Source of the DNA: Selaginella moellendorffii
Lineage: Eukaryota > Streptophyta > Lycopodiopsida > Selaginellales > Selaginellaceae
NCBI RefSeq assembly: GCF_000143415.4
Contig: NW_003314302.1
Span: 1,331,329 to 1,395,328 of the forward strand
Reading direction: 5' to 3'
Length of the DNA: 64,000 bases
Positions 48,752 to 59,619 of this stretch are shown here, in pieces (the first letter of the stretch is position 1; each line of letters begins with the position of its first letter). Position numbers and translations under genes: made by a program. The notes below the pieces were generated by a model that saw only the letters and a list, made by a program, of their open reading frames with translations, was not told where the DNA came from and did not search any database.

Positions 48752-51700
48752 TCAGACTATTATTTTTTGCCTCCAACGCCTATACAATAATCTTGGAATT
48801 TCATCACTCTCCACACTATCAGGATTTAAACCCAATAGTAATGCCATCTCTTCTCTAATACGTCCACGCTCATGTTCAGTGGTCGAAGAACCCATCCGGT
48901 TGAGTAGATTATGGAGATGCGGATAGTGCTTGGCTAGACAATATACATGCCATAAATGATGACTGGTGTCTGTCCGGTCAAATGGCTTCTGATATACCGT
49001 TCCATCTGCCATTTGGTTGATTTCTGCAGCCACCTCCTGGACTGGCCGGTTCTCTATCACCATCGCTCCAAACCGTTTTGCAAGGTCCCCCAGAACATAC
49101 GGTTTCTTCTCCCTAGTTTCCATACTGCAAGAGATGGGGTGCACTGCATATGTGTGCGTGTTCGCTGCAGTTTTAATCAGCGAGTCATCGATGATGAGGA
49201 TTTCACTTGACCTAGCAGTCCGGTTCATCACTACAGCCTTTGGCTTGACGAAGATGGGCTTGCTACCCCTCACATGGACCATAGTCAAGCAATCCTCCTG
49301 CGTTAGGAGAAAGTCAAATGGTAATATTACTTGCGTCTGATCGTGCATCATCTGTAGCAACGTTAATGCATTGTGGCGCATCATGGATGTCCAAACTCCT
49401 AATTGCAAATTGAACCCGGCCCTCTGTTTTAAGTGTCGCATGGTCATTATTAGATCCCACAGTTTCTCCCGTGTGATTAATGTGAATTTGTCTCTTTTGA
49501 CCAACTTGCGACCGCAGGCTTTGGAGGGTGCAGTGACATTCGAGGACGAGCCACGCTCATGGGAGAAAAGGACACCGTTCAGATCAAAAACTATACAGTA
49601 CCTTCGCCGTGACTCTGAAATGAAATGCGTCAGCATAAAAAATGGTACAAGTCAATTTTACCATCTACAATATTAGCGAATGGTGCTCCCGATGGTCGTT
49701 GAGAGGGTTTTGGTCGAGGAAACGTGAAGGGCGGAAATACTCTCTTCTGCAATGTGGGGTCAATCGCATTCGATGGCGTGTGGGCACATGCCATTTCAGC
49801 TGTAGACTCTGGTACAACTGGCTCAACAGTGGCATGGGGTGGTTCCGATGGCGTGTGATCACACGCCATTTCAGCTGGTGCCTCCATTGGCAAAGTGGAC
49901 ATGACCGAACAGGCAGCAGGGGCGGTGTAGGGAGGTTCCAACGGTGCGTAGTCAGACGATTGAGCACACGTTGAGTCTGTTGGAAATGAGGATACGACCG
50001 GCTCGGCGGCTGGGGCGGCCTCTGCGGCTGGGGCGGCTCAGCCGGGTCACCGTCAATTGGATACGTGGACAAGATTGACTCTGTGGTATGGGCAGCATCA
50101 AGTGGAGCGTGGTCAGCTTGCTTGGCGTTGATATGGATAGTAGCCTCCACCAGCTTTGATGACTCTTGCAGGCAAGTAGAGTCCACTGGCGGATCCATAT
50201 GCATGTCCAAATATCTCCCTTCGATTGAGATGGTATCCTCCCGTGCTACTAAAAACAAACTCATTAGCACATTGAATCGACTATACTGTATTTACCATCA
50301 ACTGCTATTGAGAAACTAGGACCGATATCACTTGGGCACACTGCTGATTCTGAAGGATTGGACATACGTTTCGACCTTTGCTTGGCACTATCCTTCCTCG
50401 ACACTAAAGGCTAGAGTTTGTATATTAATTCAACTGAATAATCTCTACTTACCATTTGCTCTACGACCTACATGGACAATGTTAGAAATGGTAAAAGGTT
50501 AGGAATGGATGTACTATTATTTACCTGATGGTTTGTCTTGTATGACCTTCCTCTGCTGCTCTTTGGCCACCTCAGGTTAGCCATCGTCGTCATCGTCGTC
50601 GTTGTTATTGTGATCGTCACCATTGTGAGGACCATCCAAGTCCTCTTTGTCCTCCTCTTCTTCGTCCTCCTCTTCTTTGTCCTCCTCTTCGTCCTTCTGC
50701 TCTTCCTGCTCATTATCTTTCTCTGGCTCCTCATCCCCCTCCTGCATTTCTTCCATAGGCTGCTCAGGCTGGATGGCTTATTCTTCCAGGACCATCTTGG
50801 GAAAATCATCTAGCCGAGTCTCCATCTCAAAATACAAGACATCCATGGCCTGTTTTAGTGTGTGACCTAGGACTGTATCCTCACCCAACTGTCTTAACAT
50901 GGTGTCTGCACGTTCTTGCACCCTTCGAAGACGACGAGATGAGAAAAACATGGCCCTGACTTGAAAAGCATCCCTCATCCATTGTACCTCTCCATTGAGA
51001 TTGGGGAAGGGGAGTCCACCATAGGAATCTGAGTCAGGAGGTGGTGACTGGTTGCTTTCACTCAGCCCTTGATCTGCAATGAATGGCATGAGCACACATG
51101 CCATAACCGCGAGGCATTACCTATCATCTTTTTGTTGCCCTTCTTCCTTTTCAAATCAAACGCCTCTGATCCCGATGACTGTCCAATGTGCTTTTGCTTT
51201 TTATGACCACTGTCAGTTTGAGCTTGGCTGGTGCTTGCCTATTTTGCCTTTGAAGAAGTGTCTCCTGCAAGGAATGGCATGAGACCACACGCCATTGCAA
51301 ATATAATTTGTACCTCCTTTTTTCCTATTGCTTGTCTATTTGTCCTTCTTCGACGCGCCACTAGTGCGCTTTTCAGTCCTCGTGTCTGAATATTCACAAC
51401 GATCTATAATCAAAATGGCGTGAGGCCTCACGTGACCTTACCTTGTGCAGGTTGTGAGCTCAGCCCAACATGGGTATCTTCAACAGTAGCTGTTAACGCC
51501 GTTTCAGCATCTGGGGGTGGCCACGCTCCTGCATACAGAGCTTGTGAGATAACATTTAAACTTAAAGTGCGTACTCACCAGGTTCGCAAAGAAGATACTG
51601 TTTTTCTTTGGCAACTGTAATTATATGCTCCATTGAAGTCACCTCTTCAATGGAGTTTGTCACCGCAACACACGGGACACCCTTGAGTAGTGCGGCTCGA

Positions 51701-54099
51701 AAGAATAGTCCGCCGCAGTTGTACTCGACAACGCATTTGCCCTTGGAGTCGGAAGCAGGTGACCCACCCGCTATTGCGTTGAAGACCCAGTTGAGCATTT
51801 CCCATGCTGCACCTGGAGCTTTCTCTGGATTCGAAAGCTCCATAGCCGTCTTCAGTTCCTTAGGCACGGGTAAATTGACCTCCCTCAGATCAATTCGATC
51901 GGCCTTGTCGAACGAAGCTGGGAAGTCACTCCAGTCCCACTCTGCTGCAGGACCAATAACAAGGGCGAGTGTGAAGATGCGGACATTCGTCGGTATCTTC
52001 TTCTTAGCCATTATCCCATGGATCTCCCGCATCTCCTTGCCTTTCAACCGAGCCTTCACCTCGTTCAAGGCCTTCCAGAACTTGTGATAGGATTCGGAGT
52101 CGTAGATCATATAGTGGACTGAAGATTCCACCTCCGCAAGTCCCACCATTAAGTCAATGATGGAGCTGACTTCGTCTGCATGAGTGATCTCCTCGTTTGT
52201 GAAGTCCATCACACAAAAGATGTTCTTGACCTGCTCATCTCTGCGGGAAACGATGCTCCTCCACCTTTGATCCTCATCCGAATTCATGTATACCCGGTAA
52301 GGTTCTCGATAGGCCTCTGCTGCGGGGTTGAGCTGTTTCTGAAGCCGGCAGTCGACATCCCTCTTAATGAAATTTGGATACTGATCCAACTTCTCAGCTT
52401 TACTTTTCGTGGCATCCTATAGCAGATCGATGAACTTGGGGGCCCCCTTCATGTACTCGTCGATGTCTTCATTTGACAACTCCAGCTCTTCCATCATCTC
52501 TTGCGTGGTGTCGATGCTCACCCTCTCCACGGCCACTTGCTCGAAGATCCAATCCTTTAATAGCGCACGAGCTCTCAGAGTCGTGCACAAGTCCTCGTAT
52601 GTCACAATATGGCCGGGAGTCATTTTGGTCTTGTTGAAGACTACCTCACCACGTAGAAGAGCATTAGCCACTGTCAAAAGGTCGTCGTCATCTAGAGACC
52701 GCGAGAAACGCAAGGCGTTGAGCTTCAAATCATTGGGCTTCCGGCCGTCCTCCACACCTATTGAGTTTAGCAACTCCCCGTCATAGTACCTCCTCAGCAC
52801 ATCTACCCATTTGTCAAAAACAACTTTTGTCGCGAGTAGAATGTTATGGATGCTGAGTGTGTCATTGACCCCCAGTGTTTTCGAAAGAAGACTCGAGAAT
52901 TCCTGCAATGGAAATGGCGTGAGGCCACATGCTATGCCACATGCAACGAGGCTTACCTGCCAAGCGCTAGTTGCTAGTGCACGTCCTTGTCCTAGTTTTT
53001 GTGGCTTCTTCAGTTGAACCCAGAGCTTCCGTGTTCGTGCCAATGTCTCGTGTAGACCCGATTTGTAGCATGTTTCTTGCTTGACATTCTGCGTGTGGGA
53101 GATGTATATGATAGATCGGAGGGGCGAGTTGCCTTTTATCAGGCGGACAACTCTTGTCTTGAAGACTTTCTTCACCTCCTCGCCCACCATAATATCCACA
53201 ACTATCTCTTGCATCGCCAAGCTAGAATGCTGCCCGGAGACGGCATAGAACCGGATGTTCTGATCGTCCAACACCTTCCTATTGATCAAGTCTAGAAACC
53301 TCGTCTCGCCCTTCATTGTTCAGTAGTAGGGGATCACGTCTACGATGTCGGGTGTTACTGGACTTGCCAGCATCTTCTGCTTTAGTTTCTCCACCCACTC
53401 ATCAGATACTAGCCTGTGGTTGTATTTGCTTTGGATGTTGATACGGCTCACGTCGATTGTATATACGTTGTTGGAATAGTAACAAGTACTATTATCTGCG
53501 ACGATTTTTGCTGCCTCTTCTTGCTCTTTCTGCTCTTTGCGGCTCTTCTTTTTGGTGGGTGTAGTGTTCGAACCCGAGGCAATGGCATCACCGAGTAGCT
53601 TCTTTTTTGGAGCAGGAGAGTCGGACGTCGGCTTGAGCTTGACCACCCTTTTTTGCTTCGGGGTAGTTTCCAGATCGACCCCCTTCCCCTTCGCTTCGCG
53701 AACTGGAGGCACTCTCAACGGCTCAATGTTGGAATATAGTTTTTGAACATCGCCGTAGGTGAGGTCCGTGGATTCCATGTGATCTTCATAGACCCGCAGC
53801 GTCTTTGAAATTGTGGGCCTCCTGGACAACCTCTCCCTAGCTCCCTCTAGGAATTCCTCATAGCCGCTGCCCCCCTCCGGGAAGCCGCTAGGATGTGCAA
53901 GGTGGATCTTGAAGGCGGACGCTGTCTCTACCACAAGTGCCAGTCCATATTCTTGCATGGAACTGCATGGAGTGTCTGTCACTTGGATGAGGATCCCCAT
54001 GCATTCTTTTCTCCCACCATCTGTGTTGTACAGCCTCAGATCCTCGCCTTCCATCCCAAAAGTCCAACTGGTGAGCTCCTCCCCCTTCTCTGCATCCAT
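48752..54099 (-). CDS. Ten-exon fusion gene: ParB-like N-terminus, acidic middle, FCP1/NLI-type HAD phosphatase C-terminus (defective copy)
   Basis: Exon phases join what look like five separate frames into one gene of about 1630 codons: 52957-54099, 51579-52902, 51442-51528, 51314-51385, 51121-51264, 50525-51073, 50453-50467 (15-bp micro-exon), 50296-50403, 49662-50248 and 48752-49614. All introns after the first are phase 1. Domains: basic nuclear-type stretches (KKKSRKEQKEQ); a ParB/sulfiredoxin-like segment (IDVSRINIQSKYNHRL, then FYAVSGQHSSLAMQEI); an acidic run with mostly Glu and Asp; Pro/His-rich repeats; then a HAD domain with FDLNGVLFSHE, LGVWTSMMRHN and ILIIDDSL. Defects: TGA at 53320, TAG at 52417, 51336 and 51239, TAA at 50778 and 50577, and a frameshift near 49990-50040. 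The ParB-like call is tentative; the phosphatase fold is firm. The second motif-I Asp is Asn, as in some plant FCP1-like relatives. Confidence 0.68.
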
Positions 54100-55406
54100 A
54101 TTGACAGTGGCTAGAAGAAGAACGCAATTCCTCGCCTATTCAGAAATGCACAACAATTAGAGCTGACAGATGAAAAGCTAGTAGCTGGAAATAACGTGAG
54201 GCCACACGCCATTCACCACTGCATCAGATGTCTTGAGGCTACATCCTAAGATGGCGTGAGGCTACACGCCATCTGTAACCGGACTGCACTCAAGAGCCCA
54301 ATCGGTGTATGCCAATGTTGCTACTGAATGGCTTGTGGCCTCATGCCATTTTTTACTTGGCCTAAAAGACTTACCATTTGAAGCCGAATGGAGGCGTGAC
54401 AATCGAGGCCGGACTCGCTGGCGAAATGTGCACTGTGTGTGCAGCGGATCATAGCAGCAAGGCTAACTCTGCCACTTACAGTTGGAGAGTGGCACTGAAA
54501 TCTCCCGGGACGCCAAGTGGGCTACGTGTGGGTGGCGGAGTGGGCGGCAGAGTTGGCGGCAAAGTTACAAACTGGGTGTGTCTTGAAGTGGACGCCGATG
54601 CACACGAGTGCGATGCGAGCGCGAGTGTGATGCAAGCGCGAGTGGATGCCAATGCACATGAGGAACCTGTAGAGAAGGTAGATGAGCGCGAATGTGAGCG
54701 TGATCGCGAGTGGGAGCGCGATACGAGCGCGAGTACGATGCAAAACCTAACCTCACACGCGCGAAATGTCACGACGGTTGGTAATCCCGCAACGTCATCA
54801 TTCCTCGGACTTGGGCGCCACCATTAATTTCTGGATCGCCGCGCGCATGCATGCACGTGAAATCCAAAAGAAATCCGCAACGCCATCATTCCTCGGACTG
54901 CATGCATGCGAAATCCAAAAGAAAGATCATGATTGGGATATCATTTAATACCCTTGCTATATTTATACCATGCATGATTGGATATTCCAAAGCATCTTGT
55001 ATTTCCAAAAATGCCAGATGTTCAGCTAAATAAAGAATGGTATACAATGTCCTTCTTGATGACCTTACAAAGAAGCATCTCGATCAGACACCACATGAGA
55101 CCACACAAGCCTTACAATGTTTTAGGGGCATTTGCCATAGATCCGACCGTTATTTTGCTCCAAGATTCTACAGTTTGGTGTGTATTGACCTTTCCATCGA
55201 CACTGCAAAGGGACATCACAATCAGATGCAAGATCACAAGAAACCAACTTCACTAACTCTGGTTTCACCAAGATCTACGTAAGGAGTTATGAAATGAAAG
55301 GACCCTCTCTATTGAAATGTGTTTATGGTCCTAGGGGCATTGTGACATATCAAAGGATTTTGCATCAAGTTCTGTATTTGCATGTTTATCAAGCTACTGA
55401 ATTGCT

Positions 55407-55424
55407 AAACCCTAAACCCTAAAC
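55407..55424. repeat. Interstitial telomere-like repeat
   Basis: AAACCCTAAACCCTAAAC, two and a half units of the plant telomere repeat, lies mid-spacer inside the transposon-like element. It may act as a telo-box. Confidence 0.75.
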
Positions 55425-56164
55425 ATGTGGCAAATGCTGTGTGAAGAAAGATGCCCTTTCTGGGCAAATGCTGTAAGAGGCAGATGCCGAGCAGATGTAT
55501 CTCAAGCTAGCGAAGGGGACAAACGAAAGCCAGCTATAAACATGACGGGATGCAAATAGATTACTAGGCTAGTCCTACGAAAATCAAAAACCATAATTGA
55601 AAACATTGAAAATGCAAAAAGAAAGGTTTATAATATTTTTGAATTTTAAGCAACCAAAGGAATGTAAGTAGGGCATGTATTTGTAAGTTTAAAAATGCCT
55701 CAACCATTTAAATTCCCAAGTAAATAAAGCTGTTTCTATTTTTGGTACAGGTAAACTTTATAGCATGTGGGCTCATGCAATTTTGAACCCAAAAATGCAC
55801 CAAAAAATGCTCGACTAGCATTATTCTTTGAATGGCGTGTGGCCTTATATTGCCATAAATGGACGTACACACACAGCATAATTATTCCTTTACACGGCGA
55901 ATAATCTTGGCGCGGATCGCTGACATGGCATGGCAAAGTTCGAATCACTAACATGGCATAGCTGGATCGAGGCAAGGACATGATGTGACAAAGTTCAACC
56001 TCCGACAGCAAAGTCTAGAAGCTACTCAGTTTGAAATTTGTCAGAGGAATCATAAGATCTGGTTTGTCAGAGGATTTGATGTGATGTTCAAGTGTGTGTT
56101 TTTTTTGAATTTTCGAACTCATTCCTAGGTCTATCATTTTTGTGCGCCGTGTTCTTGGTTCCGC

Positions 56165-56350
56165 TGAGCGCAGTGAGCGTTGCTTGTGTAAGCGGCGTTG
56201 TGAGCTGTGGTTTATGCGTCTACGAGCGGTTGCGGCATTGCGAGCGCCATTGCGAGCGGCAGTTTATGCGAGTGGCAGTTTGTGCAAGCGGCGCTACGAG
56301 CAGTTGCGGTGTTGCGAGCGGTGCTACGAGTAGTTGCGGTGTTGCGAGCG
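56165..56350. repeat. GCGAGCGG minisatellite
   Basis: Variants of TTGCGAGCGG/TACGAGCAG/TTGCGGTG recur about every 9-21 bp. The duplicated block GCGAGCGGTGCTACGAGTAG follows GCAAGCGGCGCTACGAGCAG. The composition contrasts with the AT-rich surroundings. All three frames are open by chance because of the repeat. Confidence 0.7.
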
Positions 56351-56718
56351 ACACTGTCTTTGGTGTGGCTACCGCTTCCTCTTGATATTCGGCACTTGTG
56401 CTTCCTAGTATGTTCACCATGGAATGGCTTAGGACCACATTTAGAAATGGCATGAGGCCACATGCCATCTTGGGCCCTTGCAATTTCATGGCTAGCGTAT
56501 TGTCATGTATGTTTTTACTTGCCTGCAGCTGTGTGTATATCAAGATGGCATGAGGCCTCATGCCAATTTTGTGAATGCGAAATTTCACGTGGGTGTCAAT
56601 AGCATGTTTGAATAATGGCATGTGGCCTCATGCTATTGAGGTTGTTTGGTATGTTATGATTTAGGCCATTCTCTAATCATTTTTTGTATGGTCTTAACTT
56701 CTTTTTTGCACTTTCAGA

Positions 56719-59619
56719 ATGGCCTCCGCAAGTGTGACGCATGTTCCCTTCGTGGATCTTAAGAACCGTGCTACATGGATTCAGGCAAAGGTGTTTCTAA
56801 ACAACCCCGAGGGAGAGGTGATAGCTGAGGGCTTAGCCACAGTTGTCGATCCAAGAGATGCGGTTGCTAATCAAGAATTGGGCTGGGATGATATTAGAGT
56901 TGCGATTTTAGAGGTTGTTGACACAGAAGAAAACAATCTGACTATTAAAAGCATTGTGCAGTGGAAATTGAGGCACTTAGTGTTTGAGAATGTGAAGGAT
57001 TCACAATCAAACACCACTACAACTGATGACAAAACATCTCTTCATGGGAAAAGAAAGTACAGCTTCCTAAAGCGTAGCCAAAGGGATCTGAGCAACGAAC
57101 CGAAAAGGCAGAAAATGGCGATGGAGGTTCGAATGGTCTCGACAGTTGCTTGTTGCAAGAGGAGGTGCTGTCAATATGCTGATTGGGATGCTATTGAAGA
57201 GGAGAGAGCAAGATACAAGACATTGTCCTGGAAGGCAGCTCGCAATTTTGTGTATGAGGCATTCCGGTCATCTGTTGATGCTTCAGAACATCAGGTGGGG
57301 GCCATAGTCTTCCAGAGGGGTTTGGTCTGCATGAAGGAATAGAGAATCATTTATGGAGTCCCTCAAACCACATTCTACAGAATCAAAACTGAGTTCGAGG
57401 AACAAAGGGTTCAACAGGCAGTCCATGGGAACGATGGTACGCACAAAACCAGGGGTCATGTTGTATATGGAGAGGCAATCTTCAAGAGGTTTGTCGAGAC
57501 ATGTAGCGAGTAGCAACCACATAAAACCCGCCTCTTGGAAGATGGAACACGAGACACCCAACGAGTTCTCCCTTCCATGTATACCAAGGGGGCCATATTG
57601 GAAGATGTGAATCGGGAACTCCAGAGTAATGGCTACAGGAAGCTGAGCCAATCTAGATTTAGTAGATTGTGGAGCAACAGGTTTAGGGATGTGAGTATAG
57701 GAAAGTACTCCAGCTTTTCAAAGTGTGACGAGTGCACTGCTATCAAAATGGCTTTGTCGAAGAATTCTTGCATCGCTCAAGAGCGAGAGACGTTGGTTAG
57801 AAGGCGGCTCGACCACAACATCGAGTAGAGAAGCTGCAGAACTGCATATTATCATAACAGGATTCTCTCCATGGAGAGACCTGACTCTTACCTCTGCATC
57901 ATCCACGACAAAATGGACCAGAAAAAGACGTGCTTACCTCCACTCAATCCTGCCCCCAAGGCAATCTCTTCATCCATGCAACTGCCTGTGTCTCTGTTTG
58001 GCATAATCGCTCATGGGCATGGTGCCCAGAACTATGGGAACTTCTTTGTACCTCTATGGGGTGGCGGGGGTGCAAACATGATGATTGCGTCCCTAGCAAA
58101 ACACTTAAGGTCTCTGCAAAGTGCGCAGACTGAGCTGAACGGCCAACCCTTGCATAAGGCCCTTGTCAATCGAACCCCATACAAGGTTCAGCTGGAGGAG
58201 GAGCAAAGGCTTGCAGTATCGCGTGGGGCCCCATGCCATCCCAGTGAATATGTTGGCCGTCAGATTGTAGGGTTATCACGTGAGGCCTCATGCCATTCCG
58301 ACGAGGTTGGTCGCCCGGTGAATGCACAGCCTCATCCAAATGAAGCAGAATCTCAAGGAAGTTCTTGCAGCCGATGTGGCCTTCCACCCCATCTTCTGCT
58401 CCAAACAGACAATGCTGGCAGTGAGAACAAAAACATGTACATCTTCACGTACTTGGCGATGCTTGTTGCCAAAGGCATATTTGAAACAGTTACACTTGGC
58501 TTTCTCATGGTTGGGCACACTCATGAAGACGTTGATGCCATATTCAGTCACCTGGCAGAGTCCCTCCGGCGATCCAATGTCCTCACCCTCCCACAACTCT
58601 ACGATGAATTCCAAAATTGCATCAAAGGCACTGTTGAAGCTGCACTTGTGACAGAGGTTCCAGACTTTAAGGGGTTTGTAAGAGGCTACATCAAGGACGG
58701 ATCCAAAACGCTGATTGGCCACTCCAAGCCTCTTCAGTTTCATTTCAGCATGCGTGACAGTGCTCCAGTGATGAGGTACAAGATGAGAGAATGGGACACA
58801 CAGTGTGGCTGCCAGTGGACGGCATTGAACTCTTCAAGAGAGATCCCATAACTGGGGAACCTATGATTCCTCAGGGTTCCCCACGGCCGATGCACCCGGA
58901 TGGACTCAAAGACCAGGAAAGTATAGTGGCCGGGATTAGACAGCATATTGCCTTCTGGAAGAGGGGGTTGGTGTTTGGTGGAGAATCCTATTTTCAGAGG
59001 TGCAAGCCTTTGCTCGAATACTGGGAGAAGATTATATCTGCTATCCAAAATGGGCCGGTTGTATATGAAGAATTGGAAAAGTCCTTTTGGCCAGAACCCA
59101 GAGCACCAGATAGTAGCAGAACAATGTCCTCTGGAAATGCAGTGACAGATAACGATGTTGAGGATCACTATTGTGGGCCGAGGAACAAGAAGCCGGATTC
59201 AGCATTCAATCCAGTACAGGTCTGCAAAGGAATGGTCGTACTTGTCAGACCCAGTAATAAAAAACAAATGATATGGGTGGGGCGTTGCATCACTGATGCA
59301 GAGGAGGACGCGGAAACTAACTCCTTCAATGTAACTGTGGAGTGGTTCAAGCCAAGTTCCGGATATACGAAGGATTGCCTAGAAAAGAGATGGGTGCTGA
59401 ATCCAAGGGATCCCAGCATGAGCATATCGGTGAATAATGTTGTGCATGGTTGGATGCGGAAGCAGAGTGCCACCATCACCTTGACAAACTATGCAAGAGA
59501 TGCAGAAAGAGCATTCATAACCCGGGTTCAAGGTGAGATTCATTAATATTCCTTTACTAAGTTTCTAATATATTTTATTTCAAGGTGAACAATCCGAATC
59601 TGAATCAGAGGAGGCGTGA
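56719..59619 (+). CDS. Transposase-like protein with DUF7869-type RNase H-fold signature (defective copy)
   Basis: One frame runs from ATG 56719 to about 58800 and is broken only by TAG at 57340, 57511 and 57826. It must then shift frame near 58790-58800 (MRE to GHTVWLPVDG) and continues to 59532; a 52-bp intron leads to the last exon 59585-59619 (ending EQSESESEEA). Putative catalytic acids are in IIHDKMDQKKTCLPP, LLQTDNAGSENKNMY and MVGHTHEDVDAIFSHL. This D-D-E/D layout resembles DUF7869 proteins, an RNase H-like family I recall from invertebrates, algae and bryophytes. The N-terminal part has a Cys-rich cluster (CCKRRCCQY). Each TAG is preceded by Glu and would be CAG (Gln) before one C-to-T change. 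The stop TGA overlaps the first base of a palindrome at 59619. I infer that it mobilises the element. Confidence 0.72.
58160..58380 (+). other. Palindrome-bearing insert within the transposase-like coding region
   Basis: Between the HGAQNYGNFFVPL part and LLQTDNAGS the protein has about 70 extra residues rich in Ser, Pro, His and Glu that I do not expect in the family core. Two palindromes (58218 and 58275) lie inside and encode VSRGAPCHPSEYVGRQIV and LSREASCHSDEVGRPV, which are themselves similar. The insert looks expanded by palindrome-containing duplication. Confidence 0.5.

Larger units (their letters stand above)
54100..56718. promoter_or_regulatory. Divergent intergenic region of the transposon-like element
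   Basis: This 2.6-kb spacer separates the two divergent element genes. It holds seven palindrome copies: three at 54191-54349 just upstream of the minus-strand gene, one at 55832 and three at 56447-56636 just upstream of the plus-strand gene. It also holds GAGCGCGAGT-type tandem repeats (about 54590-54740), an 85-bp spaced duplication containing CATCATTCCTCGGACT (54793 and 54882), a telomere-like CCCTAAA pair (55407-55424) and a GCGAGCGG minisatellite (about 56165-56350). Palindrome clustering near both starts suggests a regulatory or transposase-binding role (inference). A plus-strand frame at 54378-54827 is largely tandem repeat and I do not consider it a gene. Confidence 0.5.

Noticed and set aside
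50538-50865. Plus-strand frames rich in Leu/Val or Ser (antisense of the acidic tract)
   Set aside because: They are the complement of the Glu/Asp-coding repeat of the minus-strand fusion gene; the low-complexity DNA is open in all frames.
54378-54827. 149-codon plus-strand frame in the element spacer
   Set aside because: It is mostly a GCGAGYGCGAGT-type tandem repeat open in several frames on both strands, with no domain and no splice support.
56092-56455. Cys/Ala-rich plus-strand frames upstream of the transposase-like gene
   Set aside because: They are produced by the GCGAGCGG minisatellite, with overlapping open frames and no start context.
56719-58851. Amber codon reassignment or readthrough
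   Set aside because: Three TAGs alone looked suggestive, but the partner gene also has TAA and TGA, so mutation is simpler.
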